The translations under genes and the position numbers were made by a program. A stretch of DNA of 64,000 nt from Listeria farberi (lineage in GTDB: Bacteria > Bacillota > Bacilli > Lactobacillales > Listeriaceae): positions 43,619-107,618 of the forward strand of contig NZ_JAARZJ010000012.1 in the NCBI RefSeq assembly GCF_014229245.1, read 5' to 3'. The notes below the pieces were generated by a model that saw only the letters and a list, made by a program, of their open reading frames with translations, was not told the origin of the DNA and searched no databases. Below are positions 9,739 through 18,167 of this stretch, one piece after another (the stretch's first letter is position 1; every line of letters starts with the position of its first letter).

Positions 9739-10182
9739 TTATGACTGCCAATCAGCCGGATAAGTAACATAAATAAATCTTGCTTCACCAGTTACGGAAA
9801 ACTTGATTTGGCTACCTTTAGGAATGAAAATAATTTCTCCTGGTCCTGCTGAAACGGTTCTGCCATCTATGACAACATCTAGTCTACCTTCAATAACATA
9901 GTCTACTTCATCATAATCCAAGAACCAATCGAAAGTTGTATTTTTCATTTCCATTAGACCAAAACCTAGACGTTTACTTTCTTCTAGTGTTACTAAGTCT
10001 TTTGTATAAACAACATCGCTAGGATTTCCTGTATCTAATCGATCTTCCTCTGAAACTTTTACTACAGGCAGTTTCACCGATAAAATACCACTTGGATCAA
10101 CGTGTTTGGAACTTTGACCCATTTTTTCTAAGACAACTTGTTTTACTAGCTGCTCAATTAATTCTTTACTAATATCAGCCAT
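9739..10182 (-). CDS. eutQ: Ethanolamine utilization cupin protein EutQ (acetate kinase-like in Eut)
   Basis: The 147-aa protein has an N-terminal amphipathic helix (ISKELIEQLVKQVVLEKMG) that resembles microcompartment encapsulation peptides. A single cupin domain follows, with YVIEGRLDVVIDG and GEIIFIPKGSQIKF. Salmonella EutQ has reported acetate kinase activity. It is shorter than the 220-230-aa enterobacterial form, with most of the loss in the N-terminal linker. It is the last gene of the eut operon and overlaps eutH by 8 bases. Confidence 0.9.
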   Translation of the reverse strand: MADISKELIEQLVKQVVLEKMGQSSKHVDPSGILSVKLPVVKVSEEDRLDTGNPSDVVYTKDLVTLEESKRLGFGLMEMKNTTFDWFLDYDEVDYVIEGRLDVVIDGRTVSAGPGEIIFIPKGSQIKFSVTGEARFIYVTYPADWQS

Positions 10183-11296
10183 TATCTTTCACCGCCGTTT
10201 GTTCTTTTGCTTTATTTTTCTTCATCATTCGGTTAGCCATATAGATACCGACAGCTACGGCAGTTACTCCTCCGACAAGTTTTCCGACAATCATCGGGAA
10301 AATCATATCTTGAGCAACCCCAGCTGTGAAACCTAGATGATCCCCTAAAACAAAGGCCGCAGATACGGCAAAAGCAACGTTAATAATTTTACCGCGCTCA
10401 TCCATATCTTTTAGCATTTGGAACATTGGGATACTATTTGCAAGTGTAGCAACCATACCAGCCGCTGCAACTTCATTCATACCAAGTAATTTACCCATTT
10501 TCATAAGTGGTTTGTTGAACACTTTCGTAATAACAAAAACTAAACAGAAAGCTCCTGCTAGAACTAATGCAATACCACCAACGATTTCGATACCTTCGCC
10601 AATTGGTGCAATTCCTGGAATAATAGTTAATCCAGTAAGTTGTTGAATAGCTCCAGCCACAAGTCCGATAGTAGCAACAATTACTACCCCTTTTCCGAAA
10701 ATCGTAAAGCCTTTAATCATGCCTTCTGGTTTGAACCAAAGACCTAACATAATAAGTACAGCTACAAGAAGAATTGGTACTAAGTTTTTGAAAATCATGA
10801 TTGGTGAAAATCCAGCTACAAGCCCACCGATTAAACAACCGATTGGAATCGTAATAATTCCAGAAAGTACACCAGTCGCTAGGTATTTATGGTCTTCTTT
10901 TTTAATAATTCCAAGTGCTACTGGAATCGTGAAAACAATGGTTGGTCCCATCATTGAGCCTAAAATAGCTCCTGCAAAAAGACCAGCATCAGGCGTTAGC
11001 GCAAGTTCTTGAGCTAGCGCAAAACCACCCATATCATTCGCAAGTAACGTTGTAGCAAACATTGCTGGGTCAGCCCCAAGCGCTGTATAAATTGGTACAA
11101 CAATCGGGCTTAAAATTTTCGCTAAAACTGGCGCTAAGGTAATAATCCCGACCATTGCTAGCGTTAGCGATCCCATTGCCATAATACCTTCTTCAAATTG
11201 TGCTCCTAAGCCAAATTTGTTGCCGATAATTTTGTCAATGGCTCCAAGAATCATAAAGATTACCATTAAATAAATAATAATTTCATTAATGCTCAA
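10175..11296 (-). CDS. eutH: Ethanolamine permease EutH
   Basis: EutH is a membrane transporter that brings in ethanolamine. The 373-aa protein is hydrophobic throughout, with about ten membrane segments, and contains ANDMGGFALAQEL and LGDHLGFTAGVAQDM, both typical of EutH. The start is TTG with a GGAGG site 7 bases before it. It sits between the tandem-BMC gene and eutQ. Confidence 0.95.
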   Translation of the reverse strand: MSINEIIIYLMVIFMILGAIDKIIGNKFGLGAQFEEGIMAMGSLTLAMVGIITLAPVLAKILSPIVVPIYTALGADPAMFATTLLANDMGGFALAQELALTPDAGLFAGAILGSMMGPTIVFTIPVALGIIKKEDHKYLATGVLSGIITIPIGCLIGGLVAGFSPIMIFKNLVPILLVAVLIMLGLWFKPEGMIKGFTIFGKGVVIVATIGLVAGAIQQLTGLTIIPGIAPIGEGIEIVGGIALVLAGAFCLVFVITKVFNKPLMKMGKLLGMNEVAAAGMVATLANSIPMFQMLKDMDERGKIINVAFAVSAAFVLGDHLGFTAGVAQDMIFPMIVGKLVGGVTAVAVGIYMANRMMKKNKAKEQTAVKDNG

Positions 11297-11311
11297 AAGT
11301 GTTCCTCCATT

Positions 11312-11857
11312 CTATAGATAGCGTTTTAAAAGTTCATTAGGAGAAGGAATGACCGTATGATGTATCACCTTTTTTGGTTCGGCAGTTTCAATTAGAATCC
11401 GCATCCCTTCTTGAATAGCACTAACTTCCCCTGTAAAAACAGCCACAAATTTCCCACCAATCGAAGCACCAAGTGTCATGCGTTTTAAATGAATTGCTGA
11501 TTTTTTTAGCGCTTCATTGACTGCATTTAGCCCAGCACCCAATTGACTGATTTCGATAATTCCTACTGCATCAACATCGACTTTAGGGTGTTTATTGTTT
11601 AGAAAAGCAAGTAATTCTTCGTGCGCCATATGCAAAATATAAGAAGAAACATGAAATTTTCCTGCTTCTTCTTTTGCATCTTGCATCGCACTAGTAAGTT
11701 CACCGGAAGCACCTTGCAAAATAATCAAAAATTTACCAGGACATGTCGGACGAAAAGTAAATAAAGTTACATTACCTGCTTTTAAAAAAACATCGGCCAT
11801 TTCGTAACCTTTACTTATGCTCCTGAGTTCAAGAATACCTAAGGACTGTTCAGCCAT
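11312..11857 (-). CDS. Tandem BMC-domain shell protein with PduT-like Fe-S site (eut operon)
   Basis: The 181-aa protein has two BMC domains. The first begins LGILELRSISKG and the second VGIIEISQLGAG. TCPGKF places Cys39 exactly where PduT has the cysteine that binds a [4Fe-4S] cluster at the pore of the trimer (PduT at 47000-47554 has SCPGKY at the same residue). It is therefore likely a pseudohexameric shell protein with a redox cluster. It overlaps the eutN stop by 8 bases. The standard enterobacterial eut operon has no such gene. Confidence 0.85.
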   Translation of the reverse strand: MAEQSLGILELRSISKGYEMADVFLKAGNVTLFTFRPTCPGKFLIILQGASGELTSAMQDAKEEAGKFHVSSYILHMAHEELLAFLNNKHPKVDVDAVGIIEISQLGAGLNAVNEALKKSAIHLKRMTLGASIGGKFVAVFTGEVSAIQEGMRILIETAEPKKVIHHTVIPSPNELLKRYL

Positions 11858-12119
11858 AACGTTCTACCGAGTCGATAATGCCAACGATACATGCATCCAC
11901 TGGAATTGTATTGTCCCCAGTAGATGCTCGTGCTGCGCTACCAGTTGTAACAAGCACAAGATCGCCGTTTCCTGCTCCGGCATTATCAGCTGCCACTATG
12001 GAATGTCTTACATCTTCCGTTTCATCGGTACAAATTTCTACTAGTAGTAGTTTTAAACCATTCAGTTTTTCGTCTTTTCTTGTCGCCCATAAACTCCCGG
12101 TAACTTTTCCAATTTGCAT
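11850..12119 (-). CDS. eutN: Microcompartment vertex protein EutN
   Basis: The 89-aa protein belongs to the EutN/CcmL family, which forms pentamers at shell vertices. The signature MQIGKVTGSLWATRKDEKL and the C-terminal ACIVGIIDSVE are diagnostic. AAGGAAG precedes the ATG. A paralog, PduN, lies at 32633-32896. Confidence 0.95.
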   Translation of the reverse strand: MQIGKVTGSLWATRKDEKLNGLKLLLVEICTDETEDVRHSIVAADNAGAGNGDLVLVTTGSAARASTGDNTIPVDACIVGIIDSVERYG

Positions 12120-12133
12120 GCCGCTCTTCCTTC

Positions 12134-12706
12134 CTAACTTTCTTTAATGCTAATTCGGTTTTCCTGTAAATAATCTTTTGCAAGTGGTGTTAAGAAACTT
12201 CCTTTAGGCAAAATGAATTCACTTTTGTTCTTAGTAAGTTTTTCAACATCCTGTTCGGTGATGACTTTACTTTCTTTGGTCTCTTTTACCGGGCTTTCGA
12301 TAAATTCGACACCAAAACGGCTCAGTTTCTCCTCGTATTCTTGAAAAAGTTGTCTGATACCATATTTAGCGGAACGTTTGTAAGCATGCGCTTTGATTCC
12401 ACTCTTCATAATCCAAGTAGGCCGCCCTGCTAAAAGATGCTCTGTAATAAATTGTTCTTTTTTATTCATTGGTGCAAATAAACTGATTCGAGCTAATTCA
12501 GCGATGTCTAATTCTTCCAGTAATAAAACGTCACATTCGCGTTCAGAACGATCATAAAGCGAAACTTGATATTCTTTTAGATAACACTGTCTGAGAGTGT
12601 GTTCTGAATCTTGTCCCATAATAATCATTTTTTTCTCTGGAAGTTGCAATCGTCTCATGACTTCCTCAGTGACGGCTTTTATGAGCGCTTCTATTTCCAT
12701 GCTCAT
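12134..12706 (-). CDS. Uncharacterised eut microcompartment protein, PduM-like C-terminus
   Basis: I do not recognise an enzyme. The N-terminus (EIEALIKAVTEEVMRRLQL) is an amphipathic helix like encapsulation peptides. The C-terminus has KGSFLTPLAKDYLQENRI, matching KKQLITPLANEYLTKNNI in PduM and KGTIITPSAKSFLSEKKI in EutT. Firmicute eut operons usually carry such a gene. The first ATG overlaps the upstream stop; a second ATG two codons later has better spacing from AAAGG. Confidence 0.7.
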   Translation of the reverse strand: MSMEIEALIKAVTEEVMRRLQLPEKKMIIMGQDSEHTLRQCYLKEYQVSLYDRSERECDVLLLEELDIAELARISLFAPMNKKEQFITEHLLAGRPTWIMKSGIKAHAYKRSAKYGIRQLFQEYEEKLSRFGVEFIESPVKETKESKVITEQDVEKLTKNKSEFILPKGSFLTPLAKDYLQENRISIKES

Positions 12707-13344
12707 TCAGCCTTTGTTTTCTTAATTATTTGACCTCGAATTCCCTTTTTAAAGCCGCATGCGTTGGCTTCGTCGTAATCAATATGCATATATGTAGCAA
12801 AATCAGGGCTAATTCGAACGACCACATCATCGAAAATCAGTGGTCTGTCGCCATTAATTTTCACTTGAACAATTTCACTTTGTGTTACATGTTGTTTTGC
12901 TGCATCTTCTGGCGTCATATGAATATGGCGTTTTGCAACAATAAGTCCTTCAGTTAATTGAACACTATTTTTAGCAGATAATAGTAAAATTCCTGGTGTA
13001 CCGGCTATGTCTCCACTTTCGCGGACTGGTGCTTTAATACCAAGCGCCGTACCGTCTGTAGCACTAATTTCTACTTGTGTTTTCTTACGGATTGGCCCAA
13101 GGATTACTACGTTATGAATAACGCTTTTTGGTCCAACGATACTAATTCTTTCTTTACAAACATATTGACCCGGTTGAGATAGGTCACGGAAATGAGTAAG
13201 TTCATACCCAGGTCCAAAAAGTGCATCAACTGTCTCACGATCTAAATGGACGTGACGACCGGATGCTTCTACTTCTACGCCAGTTTCAAGTAATGCACGG
13301 CGAGTGACTTCTTCAATAAGGCTTGTTATTAACTCATTATTCAT
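12703..13344 (-). CDS. PduL-type phosphate acyltransferase of the eut operon
   Basis: This enzyme converts acetyl-CoA to acetyl-phosphate inside the compartment. The two zinc-binding motifs GRHVHLDRE and KRHIHMTPEDA of the PduL fold are present. The first ~20 residues (NELITSLIEEVTRRALLE) form a likely encapsulation helix. It replaces the unrelated Pta-type EutD of enterobacteria. AAGGAGG precedes the ATG. The other PduL is at 34237-34872. Confidence 0.93.
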   Translation of the reverse strand: MNNELITSLIEEVTRRALLETGVEVEASGRHVHLDRETVDALFGPGYELTHFRDLSQPGQYVCKERISIVGPKSVIHNVVILGPIRKKTQVEISATDGTALGIKAPVRESGDIAGTPGILLLSAKNSVQLTEGLIVAKRHIHMTPEDAAKQHVTQSEIVQVKINGDRPLIFDDVVVRISPDFATYMHIDYDEANACGFKKGIRGQIIKKTKAE

Positions 13345-13356
13345 GAATAAGCCTCC

Positions 13357-14112
13357 TTACTTTTTATATTCACCAGTTCTTACGCGGAACATCAGTATCC
13401 AGAATAAACTAGATAATCGGTTGAGCGCTTGAATGATGTCTGGTCGTTTAATGGAATAATCGGCTTCCTTAAATGCTGTAAAAGCGGTTAATTCCGTTTC
13501 ACGAACCATCGTTCTTAATTTGTTTAATCGAATGACTGCATTCCCCATCGTATAATCAGGCATAAAATGTGTCATTTGGTAGTATTTTTTCGGATTATGA
13601 CTACGTTCCCGCAGCTCTTTTTCGTCCATGCCAAGCAAATGTACTGATTCGATTTGCTCGTTTAAAACTTCCGATCGTACAATATTTCTTACAAAGGTGA
13701 GGATTTCTTGTAAATCTTCCGCAAGATCTTTAAACTCAGCTGCAACGGAACATTGGGTTTCCAGAATTTCAGCTTCCAGTGTATCTAATTTTCCGCGGAA
13801 AGCGATTTGCGGATGGTCTTTAAACACAAGCAGGTTACCACGCAAATGCGTCATATGTTCAGGCTTCTCATCTAATGCTCCACCATAAATCGTTTGGAAT
13901 TTTGCTCTAGTAGTTTCTTTTTTCACTGGCTCCACTACTACTTTTTTTTCTGGAATTGCTTCAATATAATGCAGGTCAATTTTCTTTTCAGATAAGAAAC
14001 TCTTAGCTGATGGAGTAATAATCGTCCCTTTTTTTATATCTAATTTTTTCTTTGTTTTTAAATCGGTGTGTAAGTAGGCTTTTCGTAACTCATCTTCTGT
14101 CAAAATAGCCAA
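13357..14112 (-). CDS. eutT: Cob(I)alamin adenosyltransferase EutT
   Basis: EutT makes adenosylcobalamin for ethanolamine ammonia-lyase. The 251-aa protein has the EutT N-terminal element KGTIITPSAKSFLSEKKIDL, followed by a helical domain of the EutT/PduO fold (TLEAEILETQCSVAAEF, IQALNRLSSLFWILMFRVR). The start is TTG after AAAGGATG. A 166-base gap to eutM upstream shows no terminator or clear hairpin. Confidence 0.92.
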   Translation of the reverse strand: MAILTEDELRKAYLHTDLKTKKKLDIKKGTIITPSAKSFLSEKKIDLHYIEAIPEKKVVVEPVKKETTRAKFQTIYGGALDEKPEHMTHLRGNLLVFKDHPQIAFRGKLDTLEAEILETQCSVAAEFKDLAEDLQEILTFVRNIVRSEVLNEQIESVHLLGMDEKELRERSHNPKKYYQMTHFMPDYTMGNAVIRLNKLRTMVRETELTAFTAFKEADYSIKRPDIIQALNRLSSLFWILMFRVRTGEYKK

Positions 14113-14278
14113 AGAACCACATCCTTTTATCCCATTTACAATTGGTGTTAGTAATGATGGGAAGCTTTGTCTTGCTTAAATCCGGTAAAAAGCGGAAGTT
14201 TCGGGCAATTTCTGAGTCTGATGGAACCCTTATGCCTTACGCTCACGCTTTTTTCCTGATTTATGTTAAAATTTCTTC

Positions 14279-14563
14279 TTATTCAGCACTTTTTGGTAGA
14301 ATAGCATCTACTTCGCTGTGTGGACGTGGAATTACGTGTACAGATAGTAATTCACCAACGCGTTCTGCTGCTGCTGCGCCTGCATCTGTTGCTGCTTTCA
14401 CTGCGCCAACATCGCCGCGAACCATAACTGTTACTAGACCGCCACCAACTTGTTCTTTACCCATAAGTGTTACGTTAGCTGCTTTCACCATTGCGTCTGC
14501 TGCTTCTACTGCTCCTACTAAACCTTTAGTTTCGATCATACCTAATGCGTTTGCGTTTGCCAT
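14279..14563 (-). CDS. eutM: BMC hexamer shell protein EutM
   Basis: The 94-aa single BMC domain starts [20 protein letters not shown] and contains [20 protein letters not shown]. It is nearly identical over its core to PduA and PduJ of this window. It forms the flat hexagonal sheets of the shell. TTGGAGG precedes the ATG. Confidence 0.95.
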   Translation of the reverse strand: MANANALGMIETKGLVGAVEAADAMVKAANVTLMGKEQVGGGLVTVMVRGDVGAVKAATDAGAAAAERVGELLSVHVIPRPHSEVDAILPKSAE

Positions 14564-14594
14564 TTTAAAATTCCTCCAATTAGTGTTTTATTTT

Positions 14595-16055
14595 TTATTT
14601 TAATTCTGCTAAAACTTTTTCGACTAAACTTTGGATGAGTGCGTCTGCATCAACCGGAAGTTCAGATGTTGCTTGGTTTTCTTCTTTACGAATATCTTCT
14701 AACTCTAAAACGCCTGTAGCGATGCGACGAATGTTGAAAAGATTTTCAGGTCCAATATTATCAGATGATGAACTTCCTCCAACTGCCCCACAACCAAGTG
14801 TTAAAGCAGGTACAAGATTGGTTGTTGCGCCAATTCCGCCAAGTGCTCCTGGTGTATTAACTAAGAGACGGGAAACTGGTTTTTTCAGTGCGAATTCGCG
14901 GATAATTTCTTTATCTTCTGAGTGGATGATTAAAGTATGTCCAGCTCCTTCATGATAAAGAATATCCATGCTAAGTTCGCAAGCTTCTTGCCAAGTATCT
15001 GCTGTATAGAAAGCCAAGATTGGAGCTAATTTTTCTCTTGAGTATGGAATTTTAGCACCAACTTTTGTTTCTTCAGCGATAAGTACTCTTGCGTCAGCTG
15101 GAACAGTTAGGCCAGCTAGGTTAGCGATATGTTGTACGCTTTTACCTACGATTGCTGGATTCATCGAACCATTTGGACGTAAGATGAATTTACCAAGTTG
15201 AACAGCTTCTGCATCGGATAAGAAGTGTGCTCCTTGTTTTCTAAATTCAGCTATGACAGCTTCTTTATTCACACGTTCCACAACGACAGATTGCTCAGAT
15301 GCACAAATTGTGCCGTTATCAAATGTTTTGGAATCAAGAATATGTTTCACTGCGCGAGGAATGTTAGCGCTGCGTTCGATAAATGCTGGGCCATTACCTG
15401 GGCCAACTCCAATTGCTGGAGTACCAGATGAATAAGCCGCTTTTACCATTGCAGAACCACCTGTTGCAAGGATAACTGCTGTGTCTTTGTGTTTCATCAG
15501 TTGATCTGTTCCTTGGATTGTTGGAACAGTCATACAGCTGATAGCGCCTTTTGGACAACCAGCTTTTTCTGCTGCTTCACTAATAATTCTCACTGTTTCT
15601 AGAATTGCTTTTAGTGCGTTTGGATGTGGAGAAAATACGATACTATTTCCGGCTTTAATGGAAATAAGTGTTTTGTAAATAACAGTGGATGTAGGGTTTG
15701 TTGATGGAATTAATCCTGCAACTACGCCTAGTGGAACTGCAACCTCCATTACTTTCTTTTCGTTATCTTCTTTTAACATACCAATGGTTTTCATATCTTT
15801 GATGTAATTGTAGACGTGCTTGGAAGCGAAGACGTTTTTAATTACTTTGTCTTGCCAAATTCCAAAACCAGTTTCTTCATGTGCCATTTTTGCGAGTTTT
15901 TCGCGAGCATCATAACCGGCATCAGCAATCGCTTTTACAATTGTATCAATTTGTTGTTGGCTCATTGCAGCAAGTTCTTTTTGCGCTTTGTTAGCTGATT
16001 CAATGAGGTTACGAACTTCTTGGATTGAGCGTAAATCTTTATCTTCTAGTGCCAC
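14595..16055 (-). CDS. eutE: Acetaldehyde dehydrogenase (CoA-acylating) EutE
   Basis: EutE oxidises acetaldehyde to acetyl-CoA with NAD+. The 486-aa ALDH-fold protein has the catalytic cysteine in DNGTICASEQSVV, the cofactor loop ATGGSAMVKAA, and GPGNGPAF. Unlike PduP here, its N-terminus is not a clear encapsulation helix. The C-terminus (ADALIQSLVEKVLAELK) looks like one. The GTG start overlaps the last base of the eutK stop. Confidence 0.95.
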   Translation of the reverse strand: MALEDKDLRSIQEVRNLIESANKAQKELAAMSQQQIDTIVKAIADAGYDAREKLAKMAHEETGFGIWQDKVIKNVFASKHVYNYIKDMKTIGMLKEDNEKKVMEVAVPLGVVAGLIPSTNPTSTVIYKTLISIKAGNSIVFSPHPNALKAILETVRIISEAAEKAGCPKGAISCMTVPTIQGTDQLMKHKDTAVILATGGSAMVKAAYSSGTPAIGVGPGNGPAFIERSANIPRAVKHILDSKTFDNGTICASEQSVVVERVNKEAVIAEFRKQGAHFLSDAEAVQLGKFILRPNGSMNPAIVGKSVQHIANLAGLTVPADARVLIAEETKVGAKIPYSREKLAPILAFYTADTWQEACELSMDILYHEGAGHTLIIHSEDKEIIREFALKKPVSRLLVNTPGALGGIGATTNLVPALTLGCGAVGGSSSSDNIGPENLFNIRRIATGVLELEDIRKEENQATSELPVDADALIQSLVEKVLAELK

Positions 16056-16576
16056 TAGTTTTCACTCCTTCCATAAATATCTTTTAATGCATGAACAAGT
16101 TTATCCTTGTTCGCATATTTAATCTTGCTTTTTGGGATAGGCACATTATCTAATGTGTAAGCAAGTTTCCTTAGATCAATAACTTTCATTGCGCGAAGTT
16201 TTTTCTCTGCACTTTTTGTGTTTGTGTTCACTTCTACGACTTGTTGAATAACTTCTTTTGGTTCTTCTTGTTCGACTTCTTTTGGTTGTGTTTTAACTTC
16301 TTCTTGAGGAACAAAAAGTGCTTTTGTATCTTCGCTCATTCTTGCGATAACATGGCTTGATACTAAACAACCTAAGTCTTCTGTTGCAGCTTTCCCTGCT
16401 TCGATAGCTGCATTTACTGCACCTACATCACCAGTTAATTCAACCGTAGTTAAACCACCACGAATGACTTCACATTGAATCAGTTCGACATTTGCTGCTT
16501 TTAAACAAGTATCAGCGGCAACTACAGCACCAAGGAAACCAGTCACTTCAATTAAACCAAGCGCTTCATTTGGCAT
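16055..16576 (-). CDS. eutK: BMC shell protein EutK-like with C-terminal Rho_N/SAP-like tail
   Basis: Residues 1-90 are one BMC domain (ALGLIEVTGFLGAVVAADTC). A glutamate-rich linker follows, then about 45 basic residues (LRAMKVIDLRKLAYTLDN and KYANKDKLVHALKDIY) that resemble the Rho_N or SAP nucleic-acid-binding fold. E. coli EutK likewise joins a BMC domain to a helical DNA-binding-like domain. The gene lies between eutL and eutE and is coupled to eutE. Confidence 0.82.
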   Translation of the reverse strand: MPNEALGLIEVTGFLGAVVAADTCLKAANVELIQCEVIRGGLTTVELTGDVGAVNAAIEAGKAATEDLGCLVSSHVIARMSEDTKALFVPQEEVKTQPKEVEQEEPKEVIQQVVEVNTNTKSAEKKLRAMKVIDLRKLAYTLDNVPIPKSKIKYANKDKLVHALKDIYGRSEN

Positions 16577-16590
16577 CTTTTAGCACCACC

Positions 16591-17244
16591 TTAATATTGA
16601 AGTGGATTTTCAGCCACATTTTCTACTGCCATTTTGAACGCATCACAAGCAGCTTTACATGCAGATTGGCTACCTGTTAGAAGTGCTCCACCGAAGTTAG
16701 TTTCGGATGGTGGTCCGTAAAAAGCTCCGATTGTTACGTCTGCTGCTTTTAATGCTGCATCTAACGCATACATAGCTTCCAGTGGAGGGGCGATTAAGTA
16801 AGCAATCGCTTCACCTTCAGCAACATTCGCTTCTTTTGAAAGGAAAGTACCAGTTCTTGAAACACAGTGCGCGAAGTAAGGTACGCTATCATCTTCATTT
16901 GCACTAACAAAGCTAGCACCATTTTCGATGAAATCTACTGCTACAGAAAGACCACTTTTTACTTCCGCAGGGCTTGGTCCGGCAATAATACCGATTACTT
17001 CACCAGCAAATTTTGTGGATGCATTTCCAGCACCAGCATACATACTTTTCGCATAAACAACATCTACTTCAGCTGCTTTGGTTGCTTCGTCAAGCGCAGT
17101 GTATGTAACATCATCACAATCAGATGTAATAATACCCAGACTTCTTTGATGCGGTTTTAAGTCTAATTGTTTAAATAGACCATTATCTACATTTGATACA
17201 ACTTTGACACTTAAAACGGATGCAGGTAATTTATCATTTTTCAT
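16591..17244 (-). CDS. eutL: Tandem-BMC trimer shell protein EutL
   Basis: EutL forms gated pseudohexameric shell trimers. The 217-aa protein has two circularly permuted BMC halves. It shows the family hallmarks LKPHQRSLGIITSDCDDVTYTA (split by the pore loop), YAGAGNAST and GAFYGPPSETNFGGALL. TTAGAGGAGG precedes the ATG. Confidence 0.95.
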   Translation of the reverse strand: MKNDKLPASVLSVKVVSNVDNGLFKQLDLKPHQRSLGIITSDCDDVTYTALDEATKAAEVDVVYAKSMYAGAGNASTKFAGEVIGIIAGPSPAEVKSGLSVAVDFIENGASFVSANEDDSVPYFAHCVSRTGTFLSKEANVAEGEAIAYLIAPPLEAMYALDAALKAADVTIGAFYGPPSETNFGGALLTGSQSACKAACDAFKMAVENVAENPLQY

Positions 17245-17266
17245 GAAGTTTCCTCCTCTAACTAGC

Positions 17267-18148
17267 TTATTTTAAATCAATACCAGAACATTTTTTCTCA
17301 AGCATATTGTGAATTAATTCAGCAATGTATGCTCCTGCTTCAACTGGTGGAGTTCCGCCACTATGAATGTTAGAAATAACAGTACGACGAGCTTCTGGCA
17401 TACCAATTGTTGGTTTATAAGCAATATATGCACTCATGGATTCAGCTGTTACTAGACCTGGACGTTCACCTACAAGTAAGCAAACTACATCTGCCCCAGT
17501 AATTTCGCCGATTTGATCCATAGAAGGTACTCGACAATGTTTAACAAAAATAATGTTATCAAAATCTAGGTTATACATTTTCAACCCTTGTTTAATGGAA
17601 GGTAAGATGTCTTTGATATTAGCTTCAACTGCCGCTGAGCTAAGTCCATCACCGACAACGATTTGTAGTTTCGCATTTTTCGTCGTATTCGCACGAATTA
17701 TTTCTACCATTTCATCGTCAAATTCACGGCCTAAGTCTGGGCGAGTTAAGTATTCATCTTTATCATGACATTTTGTGTTAACTGGAATAAAGTTCATTTC
17801 TTTCACTAAATCCTCAGAAACATAAGAGAACACGGAATCTTGTGCAACAGCGTGGTCCGCACGGAAACGAAGAATTGTTTCTGTTTTATAACGTGGACCA
17901 GCGCGCCATAAACCAAGTCGAGCTGGGGTCATTTGTTTCATTTTCAAATAGCCTTCGCGGTCAGCTGGTTCTGGTACTAGTAATTGTTTTTTAATATCAA
18001 CTTCTGTAATATCAGGGATAGTTCCTTCAGTTACAACAGTTTCAGTAACGGCTTTTGTTGGTGCCGCTGCTACCGTTTCAGTAGTTTTAGCCCCTGACAT
18101 TTCCGTTAAAATGCCTTCAATCATTTGTTTTAATTCTTGTTCGTTCAT
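17267..18148 (-). CDS. eutC: Ethanolamine ammonia-lyase small subunit EutC
   Basis: EutC, with EutB, forms the adenosylcobalamin enzyme that cleaves ethanolamine to acetaldehyde and ammonia. The 293-aa protein begins with an encapsulation-like helix ([17 protein letters not shown]) and a flexible linker. The conserved body includes [30 protein letters not shown] and [15 protein letters not shown] precedes the ATG. Nineteen bases separate it from eutB. Confidence 0.96.
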   Translation of the reverse strand: MNEQELKQMIEGILTEMSGAKTTETVAAAPTKAVTETVVTEGTIPDITEVDIKKQLLVPEPADREGYLKMKQMTPARLGLWRAGPRYKTETILRFRADHAVAQDSVFSYVSEDLVKEMNFIPVNTKCHDKDEYLTRPDLGREFDDEMVEIIRANTTKNAKLQIVVGDGLSSAAVEANIKDILPSIKQGLKMYNLDFDNIIFVKHCRVPSMDQIGEITGADVVCLLVGERPGLVTAESMSAYIAYKPTIGMPEARRTVISNIHSGGTPPVEAGAYIAELIHNMLEKKCSGIDLK

Positions 18149-18167
18149 CGCTTAGTTCCTCCCTTCC

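Noticed and set aside
14113..14278. Possible additional ANTAR site or terminator between eutM and eutT
   Set aside because: I found no hexaloop hairpin pair and no stem with a T tract in this 166-base gap.
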